Source of the DNA: Pokkaliibacter sp046614695
Lineage (GTDB): Bacteria > Pseudomonadota > Gammaproteobacteria > Pseudomonadales > Balneatricaceae
Direction of reading: 5' to 3'
Assembly: GCF_046614695.1 (NCBI RefSeq)
Contig: NZ_JBKKHQ010000014.1
Coordinates: 62,001-126,000, forward strand
DNA: 64,000 bases
Every line of letters starts with the position of its first letter. Position 1 is the first letter of the stretch. This document shows positions 35,276-42,170 of this stretch, one piece after another. The notes beneath the pieces are model-generated. The model was not told where the DNA came from. It searched no databases and saw only the letters and a list, made by a program, of their open reading frames with translations. The translations under genes were made by a program, and so were the position numbers.

Positions 35276-35763
35276 TGGAGTCCAGTCAGCGCGGTTATTG
35301 GCTGGTGTTATTATCGCTACTGCTTGCTTTTATGCTAAGCGCTATCCCTTTGCCAGAGATTCTGCAATGGGGCCGCCCCGAATGGGTCGCGATGGCACTT
35401 ATCTACTGGGTGATGGCCTGGCCTGAACGCGTCGGCGTCAAAACTGCCTGGGTGTGCGGGCTGCTGTTGGATTTATTGCAGTCCAGCCCTTTGGGCGCCA
35501 ATGCGCTGGCGCTGACACTGGTATCCTATCTTTCCACCTTGCTGCATCAACGTATTCGTAACTTCCCGCTGATCCAGCAGGCCTTTGTTGTACTGATGCT
35601 TATTGGCGTATTGCAGATGGTGCGTCACTGGCTACAGCAGTGGCAGGGTGGTGCGGCGGAATCCTTTATCTTCCTGTTACCCTCATTGATCAGTGCGCTT
35701 ATCTGGCCATGGTGGTTTGTATTACACCGGGATATGCAGCGCATTTTTACCTCGATTGAATAG
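35275..35763 (+). CDS. mreD: Rod shape-determining protein MreD
   Basis: MreD is the small polytopic membrane partner of MreC. The 162-residue protein has about five membrane spans and family patterns (F-M-L-S-A-I-P-L-P near 18, W-V-C-G-L-L-L-D-L-L near 60, P-L-G-A-N-A-L near 72). The start codon overlaps the mreC stop by one base (T-A-A-T-G). Confidence 0.94.
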   Translation: MESSQRGYWLVLLSLLLAFMLSAIPLPEILQWGRPEWVAMALIYWVMAWPERVGVKTAWVCGLLLDLLQSSPLGANALALTLVSYLSTLLHQRIRNFPLIQQAFVVLMLIGVLQMVRHWLQQWQGGAAESFIFLLPSLISALIWPWWFVLHRDMQRIFTSIE

Positions 35764-35808
35764 CCGCGCTGCCGGAATACAGGCGTGTCGTCCTTGCTGG
35801 AGCCTCTC

Positions 35809-36402
35809 ATGACTCTGATTCTTGCCTCTCAGTCACCCCGGCGTAAGCAGCTGCTTTCCCAGCTGGGAGCCGAGTTCACTATTGAAGTTGCTGATATTGA
35901 TGAAACGCCTTTGGCGAATGAGTCTCCTGCTGCCTATGTCGAACGCCTGGCCATCGAGAAAGCCCGTGTTATCGCGGAGCGCCATCCTTCAGGTGTGTGC
36001 GTGCTGGGCTCAGATACTACGGTAGTGGCTGATGGGAAAATTCTGGGCAAGCCCGTTGACCAGAACGATGCCATCAACACTCTGCTGATGCTGTCTGATC
36101 GGGAGCATCAGGTATTAACCAGCGTGGCAGTTGTGGCCATGTCAGAAGCCGGTGATCCGCATATCTGGTGCGAGACGGTGACGACACAAGTGACCATGAT
36201 GACGATCACTCCTGAGCAGGCGCTGGCATACTGGCAAACAGGTGAGCCTGCCGACAAGGCGGGCAGTTATGGTTTGCAGGGTATTGGCGGTGCGATGGTG
36301 AGGTCCGTGAAGGGAAGTTATTCGGCAGTGATCGGACTGCCCTTAAGCGAGACGGCGGCGCTACTGGCTGAGGCGGGGTGTCCGACCTGGCTGAACCCCT
36401 GA
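35809..36402 (+). CDS. maf: Maf nucleoside triphosphate pyrophosphatase (YhdE type)
   Basis: Maf/YhdE proteins hydrolyse dTTP, UTP and related or modified nucleotides to monophosphates, a house-cleaning role. The 197-residue protein has S-Q-S-P-R-R-K at residues 6-12, A-D-I-D-E-T near 33, G-S-D-T-T-V near 68 and G-S-Y-G-L-Q-G near 151, all expected catalytic or binding motifs. I start at ATG 35809, preceded six bases upstream by GGAG. It is the last gene of mreBCD-maf, closed by a terminator. In the usual gene order rng comes next; here the iron cassette lies in between. Confidence 0.95.
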   Translation: MTLILASQSPRRKQLLSQLGAEFTIEVADIDETPLANESPAAYVERLAIEKARVIAERHPSGVCVLGSDTTVVADGKILGKPVDQNDAINTLLMLSDREHQVLTSVAVVAMSEAGDPHIWCETVTTQVTMMTITPEQALAYWQTGEPADKAGSYGLQGIGGAMVRSVKGSYSAVIGLPLSETAALLAEAGCPTWLNP

Positions 36403-36424
36403 AGGATTGATTCAAGAGTGATAG

Positions 36425-36458
36425 AAGCCCGTGCTCTTTGGTGAGGACGGGCTTTTTT
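36425..36458 (+). terminator. Terminator of the mreBCD-maf operon
   Basis: An 8-bp stem (36425-36432 with 36447-36454) and a 14-base loop run into a T-run ending at 36458, 23 bases after the maf stop. It also separates maf from the convergent piuC-like gene. Confidence 0.8.
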
Positions 36459-36477
36459 ATTCATGCACTTATGATGT

Positions 36478-37158
36478 TTATAGCTCGGCCCATTGTCTGA
36501 GCAGGTTGTGATAAACGCCGGTGAGCTGAACCAGCGTCGGATCATTCGGCAGCTTCTGGGTCAGGTTCTGAATCGACAGATCGAGGTCAAACAGCAGTGT
36601 ACGCTGGGCATCCTGACGAATCATGCTTTGCAGCCAGAAGAAGGAGGCCAGGCGTGTGCCGCGGGTCACGGGAGTCACATGGTGCAGGCTGGTCGCGGGA
36701 TAGAGCACAAGGCTGCCTGCCTCAAGCTTCACCTCATGGGTGCCGTAAGTGTCTTCAATCACCAACTCGCCGCCGTCGTAGCTTGCCGGGTTGTTAAGAA
36801 ATAAAGTGCAGGAAATATCTGTGCGGATGCGCTCATGGCTTCCCGTAATCTGGCGAATGGCATTATCCACATGGGTGCCAAAATGTTCCCCACTGCGATA
36901 GCAGTTAAACAGCGGTGGAAAAATACGTGCGGGCAGGGCTGCGGCCATAAACAGCAGATTTTGATTCAGCGCCTGGGTAATCATCTCGCCCATTTCCCGG
37001 GCGGCGAAAGAACCTTCAGGTAACTGCAGGTTATGTTTTGCCTGGCCGGACTGGAATCCCGCTGTCACCTTGCCATCTACCCAGTGCGCCTGTGCCATCA
37101 GAGTCTGGCAGTGATCAACCTGTGCAGGAGTAAGGACATTCTCAATGGTCAGAAGCAT
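36478..37158 (-). CDS. piuC: PKHD-type Fe(II)/2-oxoglutarate hydroxylase (PiuC/YbiX)
   Basis: This is the iron-regulated dioxygenase commonly paired with Fiu/PiuA catecholate receptors. The 226-residue protein has His96 and Asp98 in H-F-G-T-H-V-D, a distal His at 159/160 in S-L-H-H-V-T-P and Arg169 for 2-oxoglutarate, the expected ligand set of the family. Length equals E. coli YbiX (about 225). It lies 54 bases behind the receptor gene on the same strand, with a hairpin in the gap. The substrate is not established; modification of a siderophore or siderophore-derived compound is a common guess. Confidence 0.93.
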   Translation of the reverse strand: MLLTIENVLTPAQVDHCQTLMAQAHWVDGKVTAGFQSGQAKHNLQLPEGSFAAREMGEMITQALNQNLLFMAAALPARIFPPLFNCYRSGEHFGTHVDNAIRQITGSHERIRTDISCTLFLNNPASYDGGELVIEDTYGTHEVKLEAGSLVLYPATSLHHVTPVTRGTRLASFFWLQSMIRQDAQRTLLFDLDLSIQNLTQKLPNDPTLVQLTGVYHNLLRQWAEL

Positions 37159-37170
37159 GTGGCATTCCCG

Positions 37171-37190
37171 GGAGGGGAAAGCTCCCCTCC
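37171..37190 (-). other. Hairpin between the siderophore receptor and piuC genes
   Basis: A perfect 8-bp GC-rich stem (37171-37178 with 37183-37190) with a four-base loop sits in the 54-base gap, 13 bases upstream of the piuC start on the transcribed (minus) strand. There is no T-run, so it could protect the receptor mRNA end or lower piuC expression rather than fully terminate. Confidence 0.5.
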
Positions 37191-37212
37191 GTTGTGAAGT
37201 GACTGATAACGC

Positions 37213-39408
37213 TTAGAAGGACATATCGGCGGTGAGGGTGCCGTAGCGCCCGGTGCCGGGGATGAAGTGACCACCACCGACGCTGTCGATGTAGTCCTCA
37301 TCAGTAATGTTGTGCAGATTCAGCCGTAAGGTCAGGTGAGAGTTCACGGTATAGCTCGCCGCTGCACTATAGAGGGTGTAGGACGGTGCAACTCGTGTGT
37401 TGCTGGTGCTGTTGAACCTGTCATCGACGTATTGCAGACCGCCGCCCAGCTGCAGATCAGAGGTCAGTTGATAACTGCTCCACAAACTGAAGGAGTTGTG
37501 GGGAGTATTGCTCAGCTCATTGCCGACAATATCCTCATCGGTGGCACTTCTGACTTCGCTGTCCATGTAGGTGTAGTTGGCCATCAGCTGCCATGAGGGC
37601 GTGAGATAACCGCTGGCGCCTAGCTCAACCCCCTGAACACGTTGCTCACCATTCATGACATAGAGGCTGGAGTCATCCGGGTCCGTTTCGCGGGCGTTGG
37701 TTTTGTCGGTACGAAAAACAGCGGCGCTCAGCATCACGCGCTCATCCAGCAGGTTCCATTTGGTACCCAGCTCAAGGCTCACGTTTTTCTCAGGCTTCAG
37801 GTTTTCAGTGCTACTACTCAGGCTTAACCCTTCTGCAGAGGGGTTAAATGACGTGCCATAGGCCAGATAGACCGAACCATTGGGCAGCGGCTTGTAGGTA
37901 ATGCCTGCCTGGTAGCTCAGGGTGGTATCGCTGTTATCGTAGGTGCCTACGGCGGTGCTTCGCGATGCGGTATTCACCTCATATTTGGTACTGGAATGAT
38001 CGGCGCGTAGCCCGCCATTTAAAATCCACTGCGGACTCAGGTGCAGGGTGTCATTGACGTACAGAGATTGGGTCGTGGTTTTGCCAATGTTGTTTTCGGT
38101 CTTGTCCGGCACCGTCGCGTAGTCATCGTAGGCGTTGGGGTCATAAAGATCCGCAAGGTCCGCACTGTTGCTGACATTGCGGGTATTGGTTTCTTCCGTC
38201 TCACGGGTGAGCTGCACACCCGTTACCAGATCATGCTGATAACCGGCAGTATCAAAGTGCAGGGCCAGGTCGGTCTGGTTGTCGACGATAGTATCGATCT
38301 GATTACGCCCTTTGAGCTCCCGGCGGATATCGGTACTGCTGTCGCTGACAAAGCGGGGCGCAGTAACAATAGAGTCACGCACAGTACGCTGGTAACTCAG
38401 TTGGTTACGCAGGGTGGCGTTATCGCTCAGGTCATGCTCGGCCAGCAGCTTGACGCCATCGCTGGAAATGTCTTCGTAGTCCCGGTCGGCCAGACCGTAG
38501 AAATTATCAAAGTCGACCGGAGGCGCTTCATTGGCATAACCGGCGAGGGCAGTATTGGTCGATGGGACCCAGGGAATGCCGTAATCCGGCAGATTGTTTT
38601 CTTTCAAATGCTCGTAGGAGAGGGTCACACGGGTCTCGGTGCCCAAGCCAAAACTAACCGAGGGGGCAAAGCCCCAGCGCTTGTTGTTCACCAGATCACG
38701 ACCGGCGACTTCAGTATCCAAACCCATTACGTTCAGACGAAAAGCATTGCTTTCCCCGAAGGTCTGGTTGGTGTCCAGCGTTCCGCGGCGGTAATCGCTG
38801 GTGCCCAGCCCCAGACTAATGTCGGTAAAGTCTTCCTGCTTCGGGGTTTTACTTACCAGAGTGACGGAGCCGCCGGTTGAACCGCGTCCGCTCATGGAGG
38901 AAGAAGGGCCTTTCGCCACTTCAACCTGCTCAAGGTTGTAGGAGTCCCGGGTATAGGTGCCCATGTCCCGAACGCCATCAACATAAATATCCGTGCGTGC
39001 ATTAAAGCCGCGAATGCTCAGGTTATCACCGGCGGGCGTGCCGCCTTCACCGGCCTGAATGCTGATACCTGTGACGTTTCTGAGGACATCCCGCAGGCTG
39101 GTGGCACCCTGAGACTTGATGGTTTTTTGATCAATGACGTTAACGGTTTTTGCCGTATCCAGCAGAGGCTGGGTGTACTTTACCGAGTCCGGCTGGCCAG
39201 CGGGGCCGCTTTCCTCATCCGCAACGATATCCAATGCGGGTAACACCAGCGTAGTTTTACCTGTTGATGAGGTTGAAGTGTCGTTGGTATCGGCATAAGT
39301 CATCAGAGGCGTTGTGCTTAATGCAATGCCAATGGCGGCGGTGGTCAGCATCCGCTGCTGGTGGGGTCTGGCGACAATGCCAGGTGTACGAACCGAAGTC
39401 GGGTTCAT
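37213..39408 (-). CDS. TonB-dependent catecholate siderophore receptor (Fiu/PiuA-like)
   Basis: An outer-membrane gated beta-barrel that imports ferric siderophores using TonB energy. Started at ATG 39408 (AGGAG ribosome site), it has 731 residues with a signal peptide (1-39, ending T-Y-A). The plug domain (about 75-185) has R-G-F-N-A-R-T-D-I-Y-V-D-G-V-R-D and G-P-S-S-S-M-S-G-R-G-S-T-G-G, and the barrel ends in a C-terminal Phe (A-D-M-S-F). Similarity in motifs and the piuC partner point to the Fiu/PiuA group, which takes up monomeric catechols. A short TonB-box-like L-P-A-L-D-I-V-A precedes the plug. Expression is probably Fur-controlled (site at 39519-39537). Confidence 0.94.
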   Translation of the reverse strand: MNPTSVRTPGIVARPHQQRMLTTAAIGIALSTTPLMTYADTNDTSTSSTGKTTLVLPALDIVADEESGPAGQPDSVKYTQPLLDTAKTVNVIDQKTIKSQGATSLRDVLRNVTGISIQAGEGGTPAGDNLSIRGFNARTDIYVDGVRDMGTYTRDSYNLEQVEVAKGPSSSMSGRGSTGGSVTLVSKTPKQEDFTDISLGLGTSDYRRGTLDTNQTFGESNAFRLNVMGLDTEVAGRDLVNNKRWGFAPSVSFGLGTETRVTLSYEHLKENNLPDYGIPWVPSTNTALAGYANEAPPVDFDNFYGLADRDYEDISSDGVKLLAEHDLSDNATLRNQLSYQRTVRDSIVTAPRFVSDSSTDIRRELKGRNQIDTIVDNQTDLALHFDTAGYQHDLVTGVQLTRETEETNTRNVSNSADLADLYDPNAYDDYATVPDKTENNIGKTTTQSLYVNDTLHLSPQWILNGGLRADHSSTKYEVNTASRSTAVGTYDNSDTTLSYQAGITYKPLPNGSVYLAYGTSFNPSAEGLSLSSSTENLKPEKNVSLELGTKWNLLDERVMLSAAVFRTDKTNARETDPDDSSLYVMNGEQRVQGVELGASGYLTPSWQLMANYTYMDSEVRSATDEDIVGNELSNTPHNSFSLWSSYQLTSDLQLGGGLQYVDDRFNSTSNTRVAPSYTLYSAAASYTVNSHLTLRLNLHNITDEDYIDSVGGGHFIPGTGRYGTLTADMSF

Positions 39409-39490
39409 TGGGGGCTCCTGCTTTGATCCTTGCTGCTCAATAACGAGGGTGAAACTCATAAATCGGCTTTTGCGCGCAAAGCGGGGGAGG

Positions 39491-39519
39491 AATCTACTCG
39501 TCTGTTTTTATAAATGCAA
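39491..39519 (-). promoter_or_regulatory. Predicted promoter of the siderophore receptor gene
   Basis: On the minus strand TTGCAT (complement of 39514-39519) and TAGATT (complement of 39491-39496) are 17 bases apart. The candidate Fur site abuts the -35. Matches to consensus are moderate (three and four or more of six). Confidence 0.4.
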
Positions 39520-39537
39520 ATAATAATAAATCTCATT
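39519..39537. promoter_or_regulatory. Candidate Fur box in the divergent iron-cassette promoter region
   Basis: The 19 bases AATAATAATAAATCTCATT match the classical Fur consensus at about 12 of 19 positions. The site is A/T-rich in an otherwise mixed region, next to the receptor -35 and just upstream of a possible plus-strand promoter (TTGTTC 39545-39550, TAACAT 39568-39573, 17-base spacer). One Fur dimer here could control both halves of the cassette. Confidence 0.5.
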
Positions 39538-39640
39538 AAGATTATTGTTCTTTTGAATTGTCTCTCGTAACATGCGCGCCTCAGGAGTGCACAACAGCAG
39601 TAACCTCATCTCTGCGACTGTGCCATGACAAGGTGTTGCC

Positions 39641-40270
39641 ATGACCAAATCCGCTCGCAAGCCCTTATTCACGGGGGCGGCTTTTCGACTCATTAAAGAT
39701 TTTCACTGGGTCAGCTCTGCGGCTGCGCTTGGGTTACTGGTGTTATTCAGCCTTACCGGCATCACCCTTAATCATCCTTCCTGGTTTGCACCCGCCAACC
39801 CTGAACCTGTGCATCAGCAGCCGCTTCCCAAGGCGCTACAAAACCAGTGGCTAAAGGCCTATGACGCCGATGTGCTGAGTAATGAAATTCCCGGCATGCG
39901 TGCCTGGTTGAGCGAGCAGGGGATAGAGCTGTCTCGCTCCCGTATTGAAGTACTGGACGATGAAGTTTCTTTCGAGCGTCGCTTTCCTGGCGGATTTCAG
40001 CGCGTCACCTTAATGCTGAGTGCCGGTGAGCTGGATATAGAACATCAGCAGCGTGGCCTGATTGCCATCATTAACGACCTTCACAAGGGCCGAGATACGG
40101 GTGAACTCTGGCGCTGGGTAATTGATCTCTCGGCAGTGCTGATGCTGGTGTTTGCTGTGTCGGGGCTGTTGCTGCTTTTGCAGTTTGCTCATCAGCGCCC
40201 GGCAACCTGGCCCCTGGTGTTAAGCGGTATTGCTTTGCCTTTTTTACTTTGTGTGTGGGTCCTCTGGTAG
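39641..40270 (+). CDS. PepSY-associated transmembrane protein, probable heme-bearing electron carrier
   Basis: A 209-residue inner-membrane protein of the PepSY-associated TM group, related to proteins that move electrons across the membrane in ferric-siderophore reduction. Spans lie at about 24-43, 158-181 and 188-207, with a periplasmic domain between the first two. His22 (F-H-W) and His45 (L-N-H-P) flank span 1, and His148 (D-L-H-K-G-R) precedes span 2, with His184 after it. This spacing could coordinate b-type heme, but that is inference. An AAGGTG ribosome site precedes the ATG. It heads the PepSY-DUF2271-DUF4198 operon, divergent from the siderophore receptor. Confidence 0.86.
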   Translation: MTKSARKPLFTGAAFRLIKDFHWVSSAAALGLLVLFSLTGITLNHPSWFAPANPEPVHQQPLPKALQNQWLKAYDADVLSNEIPGMRAWLSEQGIELSRSRIEVLDDEVSFERRFPGGFQRVTLMLSAGELDIEHQQRGLIAIINDLHKGRDTGELWRWVIDLSAVLMLVFAVSGLLLLLQFAHQRPATWPLVLSGIALPFLLCVWVLW

Positions 40271-40348
40271 GCCAAAAGGTAACGCTCATGCTTTTTTTGA
40301 TCGCTGATGTCACCTCAAATATTCATGTCATAACGGGAGGGATTTCCT

Positions 40349-40852
40349 GTGAATCACCGCTTCATGCTCTGTGGGCTTTTGCTGAGTAGCAGTGCAGCCC
40401 TGAATGCCGCGCCTTTGGAGTTCAGTTTTACCTTGCCACCAGCCACCGTGGCGGAATACCACCAGCCGTATGTGGCGGTCTGGATTGAAGATGCGAGTCA
40501 TCAGCTGGTGCAGCCGTTAGCGCTCTGGCATCTGCAGCGGGGTGATGACAAGTGGCTCGATCACTTGCGCCTCTGGTGGCGTCGGGGAGGACGTGATCGT
40601 AGCGAACCCATTGATGGTGTCAGTGGCGCCACTCGCTCGCCGGGGACATATCAGTTGAGCTGGGATGGCAAGACCGAAGCTGGCGATGTAGCCCCGGCAG
40701 GCAGCTACAGTCTCGCCATCGAAGTGGCTCGTGAAGTTGGTGACCGGGAACTCAAGCGCTTCAGTTTTGAGTGGCCGCCCACCAAGGCAGAAACACACAC
40801 CGCTGAAGGTAGCGCTGAGCTGGGCGCGCTGAGTCTGAAACTCTCCCCCTGA
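40349..40852 (+). CDS. DUF2271 periplasmic protein with an ApbE-type flavinylation motif
   Basis: A 167-residue exported protein of the DUF2271 family. The signal peptide ends near residue 20 (L-N-A-A-P). It carries D89-G-V-S-G-A-T95, which fits the ApbE target pattern D-(g/a)-x-(S/T)-G-A-(S/T) seen in NqrC, RnfG and other FMN-bearing proteins, so Thr95 is a candidate for covalent FMN. A FlgD-like strand pattern follows (Y-Q-L-S-W-D-G-K and A-G-S-Y-S-L). The start is GTG with GGGAGGG upstream. It lies 78 bases behind the PepSY gene and 53 before the DUF4198 gene. The flavinylation is predicted, not shown, and no apbE lies in the window. Confidence 0.88.
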   Translation: MNHRFMLCGLLLSSSAALNAAPLEFSFTLPPATVAEYHQPYVAVWIEDASHQLVQPLALWHLQRGDDKWLDHLRLWWRRGGRDRSEPIDGVSGATRSPGTYQLSWDGKTEAGDVAPAGSYSLAIEVAREVGDRELKRFSFEWPPTKAETHTAEGSAELGALSLKLSP

Positions 40853-40905
40853 TTTATCGTGCTCTTTTTGCATCAACGCCATTACATCCGCTGTGGAGAA
40901 TAACA

Positions 40906-41847
40906 ATGAAGTTAGCGTTCTTAGGTGAAGTGCGTGCCCCGCGCTGGTTAATGTTGGGGATGATCGGAGTGTTCGGTGCGGGCAGTACTGTGATCGCTCA
41001 TGCCCATAGCCGTTGGGTGCTGCCCAGTGAGTTTATTCAGAGCAGTGAGCAACCACAGTGGATAGATGTGGATGTTTCCGTATCCAATACCCTCTTTAGT
41101 TTCGATAAACCCTACTCCTGGGAAGGCTTTAAGGTGTGGCTGCCTAATGGTACGGAAGGCCCGGCCATTAAAGGTACGACCTTTAAACGTCACTCCGTTT
41201 TCAGTGTTGAGCTGACAGCACCCGGAACCTATCGTATCGAGCAGTGGCAGGACAGCTATGGCGTGATGCCTCCGCGCCCGACACAGAAACCCGCGGAAGC
41301 AATGGAAGGCCAAGCGCCTGCTGCCGATAAAGGTCAGGTAAAAACATCAGCAAAACCGGAGGCAGATAAAGCGCAGCCCAACTTTCGCCGTCTTTCTGCT
41401 TCCAGTCTTGAAGCTCTAAAGGCGCAGCTGCCGGAGGAGATGAAAGACTTTCCGGTGATTCATCGACGCTCGCGGGTACAGAGCTTTGTCACCAAAGGGA
41501 CACCAACACCTGATGCTGTGAAGCCTGTGGGTGAAGGGCTGGAAATAAAGAGCTCCCAGTGGGTGACGGACTTTATGGTTGGTGATCAGGTCACCCTGAC
41601 CCTGCTGCTTAACGGAAAACCTCTGCCCAAGGCGAAAGTCGAACTGACGCCCGGAGGCACAGGGTGGCGTAACAGTCGTCAGGCTCAGCAGCTGCAAACA
41701 GATGCATCCGGAAATGTCAGGGTTAACTGGCCTATTGCAGGGATTTATCTGATTGAGGCAGAGCACGCTGAGCCTTCAACAGAGCAGGGTGTTAAAGAAG
41801 AACGCTACAGTTACTCCGGCACCTTTGCCGTCCAACCCGGCGAGTGA
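40906..41847 (+). CDS. DUF4198 periplasmic protein
   Basis: A 313-residue exported protein of the DUF4198 family, which is linked in other genomes to metal uptake. The signal peptide runs to about residue 33 (I-A-H-A). The mature start H-S-R-W-V-L-P-S is the family hallmark and its His could bind metal. Residues 125-155 are a Lys/Ala/Pro-rich linker, and the C-terminal half has a carboxypeptidase-regulatory-like beta pattern (G-K-P-L-P-K-A-K-V-E-L-T-P). A GGAG ribosome site precedes the ATG. It ends the operon at a strong terminator. Its exact role beside the DUF2271 and PepSY proteins is unknown. Confidence 0.86.
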   Translation: MKLAFLGEVRAPRWLMLGMIGVFGAGSTVIAHAHSRWVLPSEFIQSSEQPQWIDVDVSVSNTLFSFDKPYSWEGFKVWLPNGTEGPAIKGTTFKRHSVFSVELTAPGTYRIEQWQDSYGVMPPRPTQKPAEAMEGQAPAADKGQVKTSAKPEADKAQPNFRRLSASSLEALKAQLPEEMKDFPVIHRRSRVQSFVTKGTPTPDAVKPVGEGLEIKSSQWVTDFMVGDQVTLTLLLNGKPLPKAKVELTPGGTGWRNSRQAQQLQTDASGNVRVNWPIAGIYLIEAEHAEPSTEQGVKEERYSYSGTFAVQPGE

Positions 41848-41869
41848 TACACCTGGTTAATACCCCATT

Positions 41870-41897
41870 AAAACGGCTTCTATAAGCCGTTTTTTTA
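41870..41897 (+). terminator. Terminator of the PepSY-DUF2271-DUF4198 operon
   Basis: A perfect 10-bp stem (41870-41879 with 41884-41893) with a CTAT loop runs into T's through 41897, 22 bases after the stop codon. Confidence 0.88.
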
Positions 41898-42170
41898 TAT
41901 CCAAATTGAGACTCCATGATTCTTCGCTAAGCCCTTCCCGGCACCTGAAACTGCGCGGAAAAGTGCTGGGGTGTCAGGGGCGCTATTGCCTGTATTTTCA
42001 TAATGTTTTGATTGCTAAGGGAAAAGATCCCGCGAGGGCGCAGACTGTTGTGTCATTCATGACAGAGAAAGGGGTATCATCCTGTTGCCAAAGACGTGCG
42101 GTCTGCGCGCGCCATGGTGCATAATGCGGAGAAAGCGAAACCGCCGAATGTCCCTGATGATGAGCGTAGT
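41898..42170. other. Region upstream of rng
   Basis: No gene is supported. A TATCAT at 42075-42080 could be a -10 for rng, but no convincing -35 is at the right distance. The rng frame is open back to 42096 without a family-like N-terminus. Since the cassette ends in a terminator, rng must have its own promoter here. Confidence 0.4.

Noticed and set aside
38041..38880. 279-residue plus-strand frame inside the siderophore receptor gene
   Set aside because: Antisense shadow of the receptor with no start signals.
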